This document shows positions 12,289 to 23,700 of a stretch of DNA of 62,000 nt, piece by piece. Every line of letters begins with the position of its first letter. Position 1 is the stretch's first letter. A model generated the notes under the pieces. It was given only the letters and a program-made list of their open reading frames with translations. It was not told where the DNA came from and did not search any database. The position numbers and the translations under genes are program-made. Source of the DNA: Chrysomallon squamiferum (Eukaryota; Mollusca; Gastropoda; Neomphalida; Peltospiridae); contig CM022670.1 in assembly GCA_012295275.1 (NCBI GenBank), forward strand, positions 16,614,198 to 16,676,197, read 5' to 3'.

Positions 12289-12672
12289 GTTAAAGTTGAC
12301 GTAGCAATTTCCGGTCACTTCGGCGAAAGAAGTCAGAGCCGACAGCTGCATTTCCGTTAACAGTTTCAGAACGTTCTGTCAGGAAAAGGTGACCGGAAGT
12401 ATGACAGTACAGAATGGACAATTTGTAAAAGTCTTTTGTCTGACACCAACGCCATTTTACGACAAACGAAATTTTTACACGTTGTTCGTTTCGAATGGAA
12501 AGGCTGTTGGACACGTAAGTTTTTGACCTTTACCGATACGCCTGAGGAATTAAGACGAATTTGCCGAGGAGAAACTGTTGACGTTTTTGATAAACAGAGA
12601 GAACTGGAGAGAGTGGAAGGACGTGTCAGCCCGGAAGACACTTTCCCCGGTCAGTTCCCGGTCGTCTGTTGA
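12289..12672 (+). other. Unrecognised GC-richer segment with protein-like frame
   Basis: An open plus-strand frame of about 103 codons runs from about 12361 to a stop at 12672, with an acceptor-like TTTCAG ending at 12369 and a GTAAGT donor consensus at 12516. The translation is charged and protein-like in its second half (around PEELRRICRGETVDVFDKQ) but matches no family I know. TTCCGGTCAC (12309-12318) recurs inverted as GTGACCGGAA (12389-12398). It could be an exon of an unknown gene, a decayed transposon or chance. Confidence 0.3.
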
Positions 12673-13084
12673 TTTGCAAATCCACCAAAAACATCACAAC
12701 ATTATTCACGAATAACACAACTCTTCAGAATGTGCAAGAAACTGTCGAAAAAAAAAAAAAAAAAAAACCCATAAAAAAACCCCACTTCTATAAACGTTAT
12801 ACATTTCTGACCTTCATGTCTCCTGTTAGAATTAGTGTAATGAAATTCTAGCTTTTCTACACAGACAAAACTTTGTTTTATTCATATTTATTTATAATAC
12901 GTTTCTGCGTTAAATCTTTAGCTTTATAATTATTCTGAATTCATTTATACGATGAAAAAAACGATGTTTTCTGTTTTGTTTTATCGTGGCAGGCTGACAT
13001 TATGTTCACTTAACGCAGATGGAATGGCACTGCGACCAGAATTGTCTCTGTACTTCTTATAATACGATTTGTTTAATATAAATG
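12673..13084. other. Gene-free stretch
   Basis: Contains a poly(A) run at about 12750-12768. Nothing else is seen. Confidence 0.6.
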
Positions 13085-13965
13085 TGTCTGATGACCAATC
13101 TACCACATATGTATTAGCTTATACATGAATTGACATATCTGATGTCCAGTCTACTACACATGTATTGACATATCTGATGATCAGTCTACTACACATGTAT
13201 TGACATATCTGATATCCAGTCTACTACGCATGTATTGATATAGTGTACTAGACATGTATTGACATATCTGATGTCCAGTCTACTGTACATTTACTGGCTT
13301 ATCTGATGACCAGTCTACTACACATGTATTGACATATCTGATGATCAGTCTACTATACATGTATTGACATATCTGATATCCAGTCTACTACGCATGTATT
13401 GATATAGTGTACTAGACATGTATTGACATATCTGATGTCCAGTCTACTATAGATTTATTGGCTTATCTGATGACCAGTCTCCTGCACATGTATTGACATA
13501 TCTGATATCCAGTTTACTATACATGTATTGACATATCTGATTATCAGTCTACTATACATGTACTGACATATCTGATATCCAGTCTATTATACATGTATTG
13601 ACATATCTGATGATCAGTCTACTATACAAATATTGATATATCTGATGACCAGTCTAATATACAAATATTATACAAGTAGTGATATATCTGATGACCAGTC
13701 TACTATACAAGTAGTGATATATCTGCTGATCAGTCTACTATACAAATATTGATATATCTGATGACCAGTCTACTATACAAGTAGTGATATATCTGATGAC
13801 CAGTCTACTATACAAGTAGTGATATATCTGATGACCAGTCTACTATACATGGTATTGATATATCTGATGACCAGTCTACTATACAAGTAGTGATATATCT
13901 GATGACCAGTCTACTATACAGGTAGTGATATATCTGATGACCAGTCTGCTATATATGTATTGCCA
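13085..13965. repeat. 35-bp minisatellite, about 24 copies
   Basis: Units of the type GATATATCTGATGACCAGTC plus TACTATACAAGTAGT (35 bases). The left half (to about 13500) is diverged, with a CATGTATTGACATA variant, and holds a 164-base higher-order repeat marked by the odd insert TAGTGTACTAGAC at 13241 and 13405. The right part (about 13680-13950) consists of nearly identical copies. No coding capacity. Confidence 0.95.
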
Positions 13966-14559
13966 ATCATTCCTGTTGTACACCAGTTTGCTTCACGTGC
14001 TAACTAATGGCCGTTTAAAGCAGGCTCGATGGATACGCTAACTAGTTATTTATAATTTGTAATACAGAACTAAATTTCGCTTAATAATTATGGAAGGATA
14101 TTAGATATTATTATAAATAAATAATCTATCGCCTGTTAAATTAACATAACAGTTCAAAATCGATCGCTCATTAAATTAACGTGACTCTAACATTTAAAAA
14201 CAACAACAACAACAAAAAACCAACAACAACAACAACAAACAAACTAAAACAACAACAAAAATCACTCGTTATTTTAACGTTTTAAATCGATTATCTATTG
14301 AAGCATCGAGAGAAAGTAAAAACAGTTAAAAGAAGGATATTGTTGGAACAAATATCTTTAACGAATTGAAATGAAAAAAAAAAAAAATTCCCTTCTAGAA
14401 TTAAGTTAACCTGAGATTTTCGGAGTAATTATTTGTCTGCAGCTTACCATACTGATATCTGATTTCTGGAATTAATCAAATATTAATTTCAAACACTTAA
14501 TTAATATGTCGAGAAGGCGTTCGATTTGAAATAACTAAACGTAATCATATGTAACAATG
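13966..14559. other. Gene-free stretch with (CAA)n
   Basis: A CAA/ACAAA run lies at about 14199-14262 and a poly(A) near 14372. The rest is AT-rich unique sequence. Confidence 0.6.
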
Positions 14560-14770
14560 TGTTATGTTTGTGGATGTCTGTGTGTGTATGCTTGTGGGTG
14601 CAAGTATATCTGTAGGTGCTGATTGTGTGTGGTGTGTGTGTGTGTATGTGTTTGTGTTTGTATGTGTTTTTGTGCATGTATAATGCAAATGTGTATATAT
14701 ACATTTGTGTATGTGTGTAGATGTGTTTATGAATGTAAGTGTTTGATTCTGTGTGTGTTCTGTGAATGTT
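14560..14770. repeat. Degenerate GT-rich microsatellite
   Basis: Imperfect TGTGTATG-type repeats; the histidine/threonine-rich minus frames here are artefacts. Confidence 0.85.
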
Positions 14771-15214
14771 GAGTGCACACGTTAAACATAGATTATATAT
14801 TAACCTTATGAAACATCGCATACATTTTCCTTAACTCTTGTTTTAAACACGCATCGCACACACCCGTGAACACGTACGTATACATAATACCCACATACAT
14901 AGATAAGTATACAAACATACATAAACACTTCCCACAAAGACATATGTAATTTGTTCAGTTTACAAGAACTTTATAAAAATAGACTAACAACGTGATTGTA
15001 TCATGTTTCTGAGATAAAAACGGCAAAAGTTTCGATTCGTCGGCTTAATTATTGAAAGAAATAAGATAACGAATAAAGTTATATGTTGAAAAATATTTTT
15101 AAAATATTCATTTTATTTAGAATGTTCTATTTTTTTTATTTTTTTTTTATTTCGGTTTAGGTTTTTTCGATAAGACGTTTAAAAATTATCTTCTTAATTT
15201 TTCTTAACCAGCCA
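14771..15214. other. AT-rich gene-free stretch
   Basis: No feature seen beyond short T runs. Confidence 0.6.
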
Positions 15215-15500
15215 CGACTGACGTTTGGTTCTTTCAAGAACTCTTTTGCCGTATTTGTTTGACATTTGATTCTTTCAACATTTTTTAATTCATTCTCATC
15301 TGACATTTGATTATTTCAGCATATTTTTAAAACCGTTTTTGACAACTGATTCTTTCGACTTATTTTTTGGTCATTCTCGTTTCGCATTTGATTCTTCAAC
15401 ACACATTTTTGTCATTCACATTTGACATTTGATTCTTTCGACGTATTCTTTTTATCAATCTGTCACATTTTAACATTTAATTCTTTCACCTTCTCTTTTG
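15215..15500. repeat. 41-bp degenerate minisatellite, about 7 copies
   Basis: The phrase GACATTTGATTCTTTC and its variants recur near 15220, 15261, 15302, 15341, 15384, 15424 and 15472, about 41 bases apart, separated by T-rich spacers that often contain TCATTC. Copies are strongly diverged. Confidence 0.8.
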
Positions 15501-15709
15501 TCAACTTTATGTACGTTTTTTTATTTATTTTTTTCTTCTTCTTCTCCTTTTTCTCAGAACGCGAGAACCTTCTTCATCTTCTTCGTGTATTTTTTTTTAC
15601 GATTCGTTTCGAAACGATTGATTACGCAACATTTACATAAGCTATTTGATCTCGTTTGAAAAACAAGATGTTGGTACAAACATGTGTCTAATTAAATCAG
15701 TACAATTGA

Positions 15710-15960
15710 CTAATGCCATCTGAATCCTGCTGCTTTCTCATCTGGCCGAGCTGCAAATCGATACGACATCGCGACGAGGCAGAGACCTCTCTCACTGCAA
15801 CGTCATTTCTTGGGATTACTTAACACCTCCTCCGACAACGTGATACTGAATTCTTTTCCCATCGAATCGAGGGAATTATAATCCAGATCTAATTAGTTGT
15901 AAATTTTCCTGCCTCGTGCTGCGTGTATCATTGCTATCAATCTAAATAAAACATGTTTAA
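15710..15960. other. GC-richer unique block, possible conserved non-coding element
   Basis: About 250 bases of complex, repeat-free sequence with near-balanced composition, set in AT-rich DNA. It has no long open frame and ends in an ordered AT-rich segment (CTAATTAGTTG and similar homeodomain-like cores). I infer possible regulatory function from composition alone. Confidence 0.25.
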
Positions 15961-18539
15961 TTACAGAATCCAGTGTTATGTCGACCGCTGGCGATCATGC
16001 CGTCCAGTGGTCAACATATTTCATGGTCGTATTTTCGTAAAAAAAAAAATAATAATAATAATTAGTTGTGGAGGTTCATGGACGTATGTGGGTGTAAGTA
16101 ATTATATTATTAACAGGTGCGTGTTATTATTCTGACGAATAATCCAAGATTCTTTTCTTCCAACGTTTTTTAACTGCAAATTTTGTCTTGATAAATCATT
16201 TATCTTTATTTTCCAAGTAGGGTTTTGGATCTGATATATCTCTGTTAATATCCAGTACAAACAAAGATAATCTGTCTCGTGTATATTTTAAGTCTGAAAG
16301 ATATAAATATAGAAAATTTAATTTCATTAGGAATTTGCTTGTTAAAAAAAGATTATCAGTAAAAGAACAGCGCTTAAACCAGTGGTTTAAATGCGTATGT
16401 TAATGTTTTTCATGTCATAACGTACGCAAAGGAATTCGATTTGTTACTAAAACCCTCTACTCTGAAAATCAAGGACCTGCTGGTTTCTGAAAGAAACGAT
16501 GATATTTTGATGAAACGTCCTTGCAGCTGACATTTTGAAGATTAAAAGTAAAACAAAACTCGATTAAATCGTGACCATTAAATCTTCGAAAATTATTAGA
16601 TTCGGTTTATATGCTTGACACTTTAAAATCAGATTGAAAATGTAAATGTCAAAGGGCGAAGTAATCGGACTATACTCCTAGTGAAATGAATATAAGCGTG
16701 GGTGTTCAATTTAATCTATTTTTTTCTGCAATGTTCATATTATCTGATTAGAGATAGGATATAGATAACACGAGAGACCTTTACATAAGCAAGGCAAAGA
16801 AATCTAGACATAATAATCATATTTATGTGGAAATCGATCAGTTCGTATACACTGAATCCTATTTCGGTAATGAAGAGTACTTATGATGGCCCGACAACAT
16901 GTCATAAACATACAATTCAAAGACGCTGTTTTATTGCATTAAGACAATATTTATTCTAATAATAAAGTAACAGTGATAATAAAAATGATTAACACAATTA
17001 CAATGAATGTCTTATTTCAAATCATCCAGCAAAATGAAAATTAAAACTTGACTGATTCAAATTTGGTTTCAATTCAAAATCACGTGATTTGCAAGGTCAA
17101 ATTCAAGGAACAACAAGGGTCAAAAGATTACTAACCACTTCAGATTTGGATTCCTTGTAGACTTTCCTTTCCAGCAACGCCATCTTTATGAAGATAGGCT
17201 CACTGGCTGCTGAGATGCTCGGGTCTAGGGGTTTGTGCCACGTCCCCATCAACCCAAAATTATTAAATTTCGAAAGACCATACGGGCTGAGAATCCTTTA
17301 TCGGACATATCTGGAACTGGATATGAATTCCATTTATATTTCATATTCAGTTTACAGAAACAGTCTGCAGGATTTTTTATATAACATTTTTTTACTAATT
17401 CAGTACATAAAATAAAATTTGGGTATGCAAAACATTCCGAAAAATGATAAGCTATAACTATTTATGCTGCTCGGAAAAGTTTCGGATTTCTGTATTTCCA
17501 AATCTGGTATTAAAACGTTTGGGTCGATCAGAACAAGCATGAACAGCAGAACTGGATGGGTTACACTCCAACTGGGTGAAATGACAAGGAATGACCCATC
17601 GTCTCTTTGCTGCATCAGTTATATCCTGTGTAAATTGTACATTATCGTAAGTCAGTTAAATATTTTACAACAGTTATTTCTACGCGGTTATGCGACAAGG
17701 ATGATAACAATGGGACTAAAATGAAAAAACCTTTCCCTGTTTTATTAGTAAAATAACAATCAGAATCAAAATAAGCAGTAAAGTAACAAAATACAAAATA
17801 CATTTTTTCCTTTTGTGCACGCGCCCCCAAATATACGTGAGAACAACTTTTTTTTTATATTACTGTATATTAATAACAGATTTTCTCTCTTTTATTGTCT
17901 TTGTTGACATTTTCTTGCAGCAACAGATAGGTATGCTAAATCCGGTACTGAATCCTGTTTAGTAAAATACTACAAGAATCTACAGCGTGTATTTGAAGTC
18001 TGAAAAATTAATGAAGTGGCGTTAATTTGCACAACGCGCTTTGTGTTCGAAGGTCAAAGGAATTTCACAAATCCATACTGTCAGTCCCTTTGCGCGGTCT
18101 GGTATCAGCTGATAACAATGTCTCTTTGGTGTTCAGATGTCGCATGGCGATGTTAAGATACTGTTCTGATACAATTCAGATGTCTCGAGATTTTACGTTT
18201 TCAAAAGACGCCCCGGGGAATGTGTGGGTGTAGTGCAAAGATGTCTAAAACAAATGCATCAAAAGTCTGCTGACTTTGAGAAAAACGTTACAAAGAAACT
18301 GATTTTATTTTTTTATTTTAATTTTAAATAATTTTTTTTTTTATTCCTTCAGTAATACCGCTGTATATGTTCCCAACAAATAGAAACCATTAAAGGATTG
18401 GAATTATTCAGTACATGCGTTCAAAGCTTGGATTAACCTTTAAAAAACTCTCTCTCTTTTTTAATTTATTAGTAGTCCATTACGAAGTGTCAAATATGGT
18501 AACATTCAGCTGCTTCACAGTAATTACAAATAAAATATA
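15961..18539. other. Gene-free stretch
   Basis: AT-rich unique sequence. 17180-17720 and 18020-18240 carry open frames of 60-86 codons with no recognisable domain, so I call no gene. Confidence 0.5.
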
Positions 18540-18825
18540 CATGTATCTATGCACGTATGCATCGTATATGTATGTATGCATCTATACATTCATGTATTTG
18601 TATATGATTATTGTATGCAAGAATGTATTTACACATGCATGTATGTGGCTATCAGTTTATTTTGTCTTTGTATCTGTGTAAGGATATATGTGCGTGCATG
18701 CGAAGTATGTGTCTGTATGTACGTATGTCTGTATTGTGTGTTTTTATGTGTGCATATCTATGTGTGGGTGTGTATATATGCGTAACGTGTGTGTGGGCAT
18801 GTGTACATATCTATAGCTGTTGAAA
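18540..18825. repeat. Degenerate TATG/TGTG tract
   Basis: Imperfect ATGTATGT and TGTGTG repeats over about 280 bases. Overlapping cysteine/valine-rich frames are artefacts. Confidence 0.85.
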
Positions 18826-19675
18826 TCGTTACTACATATCTTACATTCGTTTAGTAATTAATCATACGAATAATACAAAAATATAAAAAGTTTCTGTCAT
18901 ACAAAATATCAGTCAAAAGTTAATAACGTGTAAATATATAATACAGCCATTTATATCTGGAAAGCTAATATTTATTTCTTAATGCAAAAATGTTCTCTAC
19001 ATTTCTATTATGACATATATTTCCATCGTGTTTAATATCTCAGTTAATGAGCCTATATTGCGTTTTCAACGAGCCGTGTGACTATTACATCGTCAAATGA
19101 TGCATTTTTAATTACACATAATGATTATTAAAAAAAAAATCTCTATATCTACTTTACGCCTTTTTTTTCATCAACATAAAAACTAGTTTCTCTTTAAACA
19201 TTTTTTTTTTCTTTTTTTCAATTATTTTTCTGTTTTCATGTTTATATCGGTTTGAAAGAAGGTTGTTATTTATTAAAATACTGTTGTTGTTGTGTTTAAT
19301 TATTAAAAAGCACTGCGACAAAGAAATTTCCTGTAAGATATATACTTTTCCTTAAAAAGACGCTGTGTTTTTTTCTGAATCATTGTCGTAACGTCTTCAG
19401 AGGAGAGGTCGCGGTTGATGTGCACGCAGACTTCTGTTTGCTTCACGCGCTGTGACGTGCTCTGCGGCACGGAATCTCACTTAATTAGGAAAACGGAAGA
19501 GTGCGCGAATAAAAATACACGGATTATTCCTAGCCTGGTGGGTGGAAATGTGGCTGCAGCTATTTTAAATGTTGTATTGTGTTTCCTCAGCGTTAATTAA
19601 AAAAAAAAAACAGTAACTAAACAACACTAGAAATAAAACAGAACATACCACTCAGACAAACAAACAACAGCACAA
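18826..19675. other. Gene-free stretch
   Basis: AT-rich; 19390-19580 is somewhat GC-richer. No exon or RNA recognised. Confidence 0.55.
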
Positions 19676-19760
19676 ACAACAACCACCACCACCACCACCA
19701 CCACCAAAAGAACAACAACAACAACAACAACAACAACATAATAATAATAATAATAATGAT
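19676..19760. repeat. (CAA)/(CCA)/(AAT) trinucleotide compound
   Basis: CAACCACCACC units, then AACAACAAC, then AATAAT. Confidence 0.92.
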
Positions 19761-19811
19761 TTTAATGATAATTACAATGAAATGATAAAATTATTATTGT
19801 TGTTATTATTA

Positions 19812-20064
19812 CAGTCTGACGATCCTTTATCCTAAATTCCGAAATCAGAAAAGCTCCGAAATCCGAAATTATTTCGAGCAGCGGAGATTGTGTTATATAT
19901 ACTAATCTACAGTTTTCTGATAGATGTAGCATAGACAAACCATATCTCAGGCAAAATTTATTTAAAACTATTATATAAAATACGTTCGAGTTTCGTGTTT
20001 AGACTTTGATCATATTTCGCTGTTTTTAGGTCCCAAGCATTTCGGATAAGAGAATCTCATCTCG
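19812..20064. mobile_element. Non-autonomous pogo/Tigger-type MITE (MER44/Tigger7-like)
   Basis: A 253-base element starts CAGTCTGACGATCC and ends GAGAATCTCATCTCG, imperfect inverted termini. Both ends are flanked by TA (19810-19811 and 20065-20066), the target duplication of the Tc1/mariner superfamily. Inside are the stuttering motifs GCTCCGAAATCCGAAAT (19853-19869) and, on the minus strand, TTATCCGAAATGCTTGGGAC, AAGTCTAAACACGAAA (19991-20006) and an ATTTTATATAATAGTTTTAA stretch. From memory these match, in the same order, the ends of the mammalian Tigger7/MER44 consensus, a TcMar-Tigger family. No transposase frame remains. Mobilisation would have needed a pogo-type transposase elsewhere. 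TIRs and TSDs are seen directly; the family name rests on recall and needs a Dfam search. Confidence 0.75.
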
Positions 20065-20615
20065 TATTATTATTATTAATGCTGTTGTTGCTATTACTAT
20101 TGTTGTTATTATTGCTACTACTATTAATACCAGTATTAATACTGCTTTTGTTCTTGTATTAGAAAACATGGTAATGCATTAATTTTTCAATCAAAGGCTT
20201 TAGTAGAATTTTCTGACATGGTCTTATTCTTCTGCTGATTTCAAAATAACAGTCAATGTCTTCAAATTTATTATCAGTTGTGGACTTGGGTTATCCAAAA
20301 CAGTAATATATGTTGATAGAACTTGTTGGTGTACCAAGAAAGAAAGAAGTTTTTTTTTATTGTGCGGCCGTTGCATTTGAAATGAACTAGTAGATATATT
20401 ATTCATTACCTTAGATACAAACTGTAAAGCTGTGGATGGAAATAACTGTCATAAAAAAGGACTATCTATGACGTATCAGACTTGAGATTTGACCTTTGAG
20501 AATTCCTCAGCTGTTGTATATTTTGATTAAAGTCAAATAAAATCAATAACAATCCAAAATTTGTATGATTCGTCTCAAATCGTTAATTACGCAGCATTTA
20601 TTTAACCTGTGTTAT
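20065..20615. other. Gene-free stretch
   Basis: Starts with ATT/GTT triplets (20066-20160); the rest is unique AT-rich sequence. Confidence 0.6.
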
Positions 20616-20617
20616 AA

Positions 20618-20705
20618 CAACAAAAAAAAAAAAAAATTCATCTGAATAAAAAAAAAAAAAAAAAAATTCATCTGAATAAAAAAAAAAAAAAAAAAAGAAA
20701 GAAAA
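20618..20705. repeat. Duplicated poly(A)-ATTCATCTGAAT unit
   Basis: Poly(A), ATTCATCTGAAT, poly(A), ATTCATCTGAAT, poly(A): a 30-base unit duplicated in tandem. Confidence 0.9.
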
Positions 20706-21044
20706 AGAATCGTGTTTAATTAATGGTATTTATAAAAAGCTCATTGAAATAGGTAAATAAGAAACTGAACATCGTCAATAATTAAAAAGCAAAGATCTCT
20801 GTTACATCACTATTCGATTGCGTAGCCATGACAACCTTGGTAAACTGTGTAATAATCATTGTGACTGAGAAATAGTAACCTGGAGGAAGTAATCAATTAT
20901 TCGGCTTTAAAAACCAACAACCCGTTTCGTTCACGCCTGCCCACTTGTTTTATAGCGTACATACAGCAACCTCCGTCCATTGTTTCCTAAGTTAAACACC
21001 ATATGCTGAAGAAAAGCGCCAATTTCTGAATAATTCGATGTTAT
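20706..21044. other. Gene-free stretch
   Basis: Unique sequence with nothing recognised. Confidence 0.55.
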
Positions 21045-21495
21045 GAAGACACTCTTAAAATGCAGTAAGTCCAGATATGATTTAATACAATTAAGACACT
21101 CTTAAAATGCAGTAGGTCCACGTATATTATATGATTCAATATAATTAAGATACTTAAAATGCAGTAGGTCCACGTATATTATATGATTAAATATAATTAA
21201 GATTTTAAAATGCAGTAGATCAACGTATATTATATGATTCAATATAATTAAGACAATTAAAATGCAGTAGATCCACCTATATTATATGATTCAATATAAT
21301 TAAGACAATTAAAATGCAGTAGATCGACAAATGATTCAGTATAATTAAGACACTCTTAAAATGCAATAGATACCATCTATATTATAAAAAATTTGATATA
21401 ATGAAAACGGTCTTGCTTAAGATGAAACGGATCTACATATATTATACGACTGGACATAATTAAGACACTCTTAAGATGCATTACGTCCACATATA
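21045..21495. repeat. About 50-bp minisatellite, 8 to 9 copies
   Basis: Units read roughly TTAAAATGCAGTAGGTCCAC, GTATATTATATGATTCAATA, TAATTAAGACA. ATGCAG starts near 21060, 21107, 21159, 21210, 21262, 21314 and 21361 (47-52 apart), with diverged copies to about 21495. Confidence 0.9.
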
Positions 21496-22118
21496 TTACT
21501 TTATTGGGATATCGATCGGGCCGTTTTGCCATTCACATATTGGCAAAACTTGTAAAGGAAATGCTAGTGTCAGTACGCCTCCTCTTATTGGTCGCCCGAA
21601 TTGAGGCGAAGCAGCGGCTTGTAAAGGTATCATATATGGGAAATCATTAACGTCGAGCTTCATAGTAATGGAATCGTCTGTTAAGGAGAACAGCAAAACT
21701 GTGCCACGTTTTTTAACCTCGTATTAAACCGTCGACTGGTACACTTCGATTCACAGTCGATGACTGATAGTGTGTCATCACACATACTTGGTATTTGATA
21801 AAAAAAAAAAAATTTTGTTTGTTTGGTTTGTTCAAGGAGTCATATTCAAATCCTAAAACTAGATCAGTTTAGGAAGCAGCGTAACAGCTCGACAGGAATT
21901 GTTCTTCCATTCGTTCAAAATTTGTCTTTTGTGAGAGAAAAACACGAAAAGAATCTTTGCATTGAGTGTTTGTCCTAATTCAGTTCTTCATCTGCGTGGT
22001 AGACTACGTAGACAAGGTAGACTCTGTCTAGATGCTTAAAGCTGTGGTTGCGGACGTAAAGAATCACGCAATGAAAATGGCCAAGAAGAACCAGTCGCAA
22101 TTGTCGAAGGATATTCAA
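21496..22118 (+). other. Unique CpG-richer block with possible small first exon
   Basis: 21500-21720 is GC-richer with an inverted CCAAT box (ATTGG near 21577). Further on, an ATG at 22032 opens 29 codons (MLKAVVADVK..., lysine-rich, coding-like codon use) that run straight into a good donor, CAA|GTATGT, with the exon end at 22118 and phase 0. The ATG context is weak (T at -3). I recognise no protein. It may be a promoter plus first exon of an undetected plus-strand gene, or chance. The minus-strand 66-codon frame at 21496-21696 is also unrecognised. Confidence 0.25.
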
Positions 22119-22213
22119 GTATGTATTTAGATATTCAAGCTTGGTGTCCAGTTGCTTTCGTAGTTTTTTTTATTTATAGCTTAAGTTGCGATATTCCGCA
22201 ATATGTCATTGCC

Positions 22214-22214
<1 letters not shown>

Positions 22215-22289
<75 letters not shown>

Positions 22290-22353
22290 TTGTTTGATAT
22301 AATTATAAATAAATATCATTTATTCATTTTTTATCTTGCATTTACAGCGAATT

Positions 22354-22400
<47 letters not shown>
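22215..22400. repeat. Second GA-core-CT fold-back cassette
   Basis: A GA tract (about 22215-22286), a core (22289-22328), a short insert ending GAATTAATT, and a CT tract (about 22357-22400). The core differs from that at 9312-9351 only by two 2-base indels. Unlike the first cassette, no long outer inverted repeat survives. It can still form a GA/CT-stemmed hairpin. No coding capacity. Confidence 0.75.
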
Positions 22401-22403
<3 letters not shown>

Positions 22404-22873
22404 CGCATTATTATTAGACACTCTTACAAAAAGCTGTAATTATAAAAATATTACTGTAGTGAAAAGGGAATCTTTAACTATTTATTCAATTATATCAATT
22501 TTGAAGCGTATATTTCTATGGTTAATCACCAATTACATCGATCTTTTTATAAATAGATATTCTTCGCAAACAGATCTTTAGAAATATTGACTCGATTTCT
22601 AAAAAAAGCCATCTTAATTTTTCTGTGATTGATCGTGTCTATCATACTGAAAAGCTGCAACTTTTTCAACAGAATTATTCAGCAGTTTTTTTTTTTTTTT
22701 ATAATTCAATAACAAAATTTCTAAGCTAAACAAAATTGTTGACAATAATGAATAGATAAATATATGAAAGTGTATATGTGTAGGCGTGTGCGTGTGCATG
22801 TGTGTTTGAACGTGAGAAAAATGCACATCAGTGTGTTATCATGTGTGTGCATATAATGTATAATGTACCATCA

Positions 22874-22876
<3 letters not shown>
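22401..22876. other. Gene-free stretch
   Basis: AT-rich with a poly(T) at about 22685-22700 and a GT-rich degenerate tract before the next repeat. Confidence 0.6.

Positions 22877-22923
<47 letters not shown>
22877..22923. repeat. (GT)n microsatellite
   Basis: About 23 GT units. Confidence 0.95.
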
Positions 22924-22924
<1 letters not shown>

Positions 22925-23429
22925 TAGTTACGTGCGAGAGATAACGCATGTTTCTTCAGACAAATGTATATTTAAACAACTGATATGTTATTTTGATGAA
23001 TGACAGTTTTTAATTAAGATTTTATTTTGGGCAAATGTTCTAAATTTATCCAAGAACCCGCATCTCATGTGATGCTCTCACGTTGTGTCAATATCGCGTG
23101 CACAAATAGATCCGCATTTGCGTCAGTACTAAACGCATTGTGACCTGCCCACACTCCCTACTTTGACTGAGAAGGAGTAATTTTGGCATGGACCGGAAAA
23201 AGTTAATCGATAATACTATCTTTACGACTTCTACATGACAAACATTTTGCGGGCAAAACATCGCGACATTGCGGAGTAAGTGGCATGATGATGACGTTGT
23301 GTTATCTGACTTGCCCATCCCTTGGTCATCGGTCATTTTTCTGTCCAAAGCGAGCGTAAATCGCCTATTGCGTAATGTAACAGTCACAGCCAGTTTTGTT
23401 TAACAGTATTTTAATAATCGATGTTATTT
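22924..23429. other. Unique block with 100-codon open frame
   Basis: 23050-23390 is GC-richer and repeat-free. The minus strand is open for about 100 codons (23088-23387), with a translation starting MTVTLRNRRF that resembles no family I know. It could be a regulatory element or an old transposon fragment. Confidence 0.25.
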
Positions 23430-23435
23430 GTGTTT

Positions 23436-23466
<31 letters not shown>

Positions 23467-23700
23467 TAATTTATAATGTGTATCTGTTTGTTTATTTATT
23501 TATTTATTTGTATGTATGTATATCTGTTTATTTATTTATTTATTTTTTGTTTATTTAATTTTTATTGATTTATTCCTTTTTTTATTATTATTTATTTATT
23601 TATTTATTTTTATGTATGCCTGCTGGGTTTTTTTTATTTTTATTTGTGTATTTGTTTAAGTGGGTTTTGTTTTATGGTTTATTTATTTATTTATTTACAC
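23430..23700. repeat. (TTTA)n imperfect tract
   Basis: TTTA tetranucleotides interrupted by unique bases over about 270 bases. Confidence 0.85.

Noticed and set aside
13085-13965. CRISPR-like array of regularly spaced direct repeats
   Set aside because: Units are contiguous with no unique spacers and there are no cas genes; this is a eukaryotic minisatellite.
23088-23387. 100-codon minus frame as a gene
   Set aside because: No recognisable motif, no splice or start support; kept only as an unexplained block.
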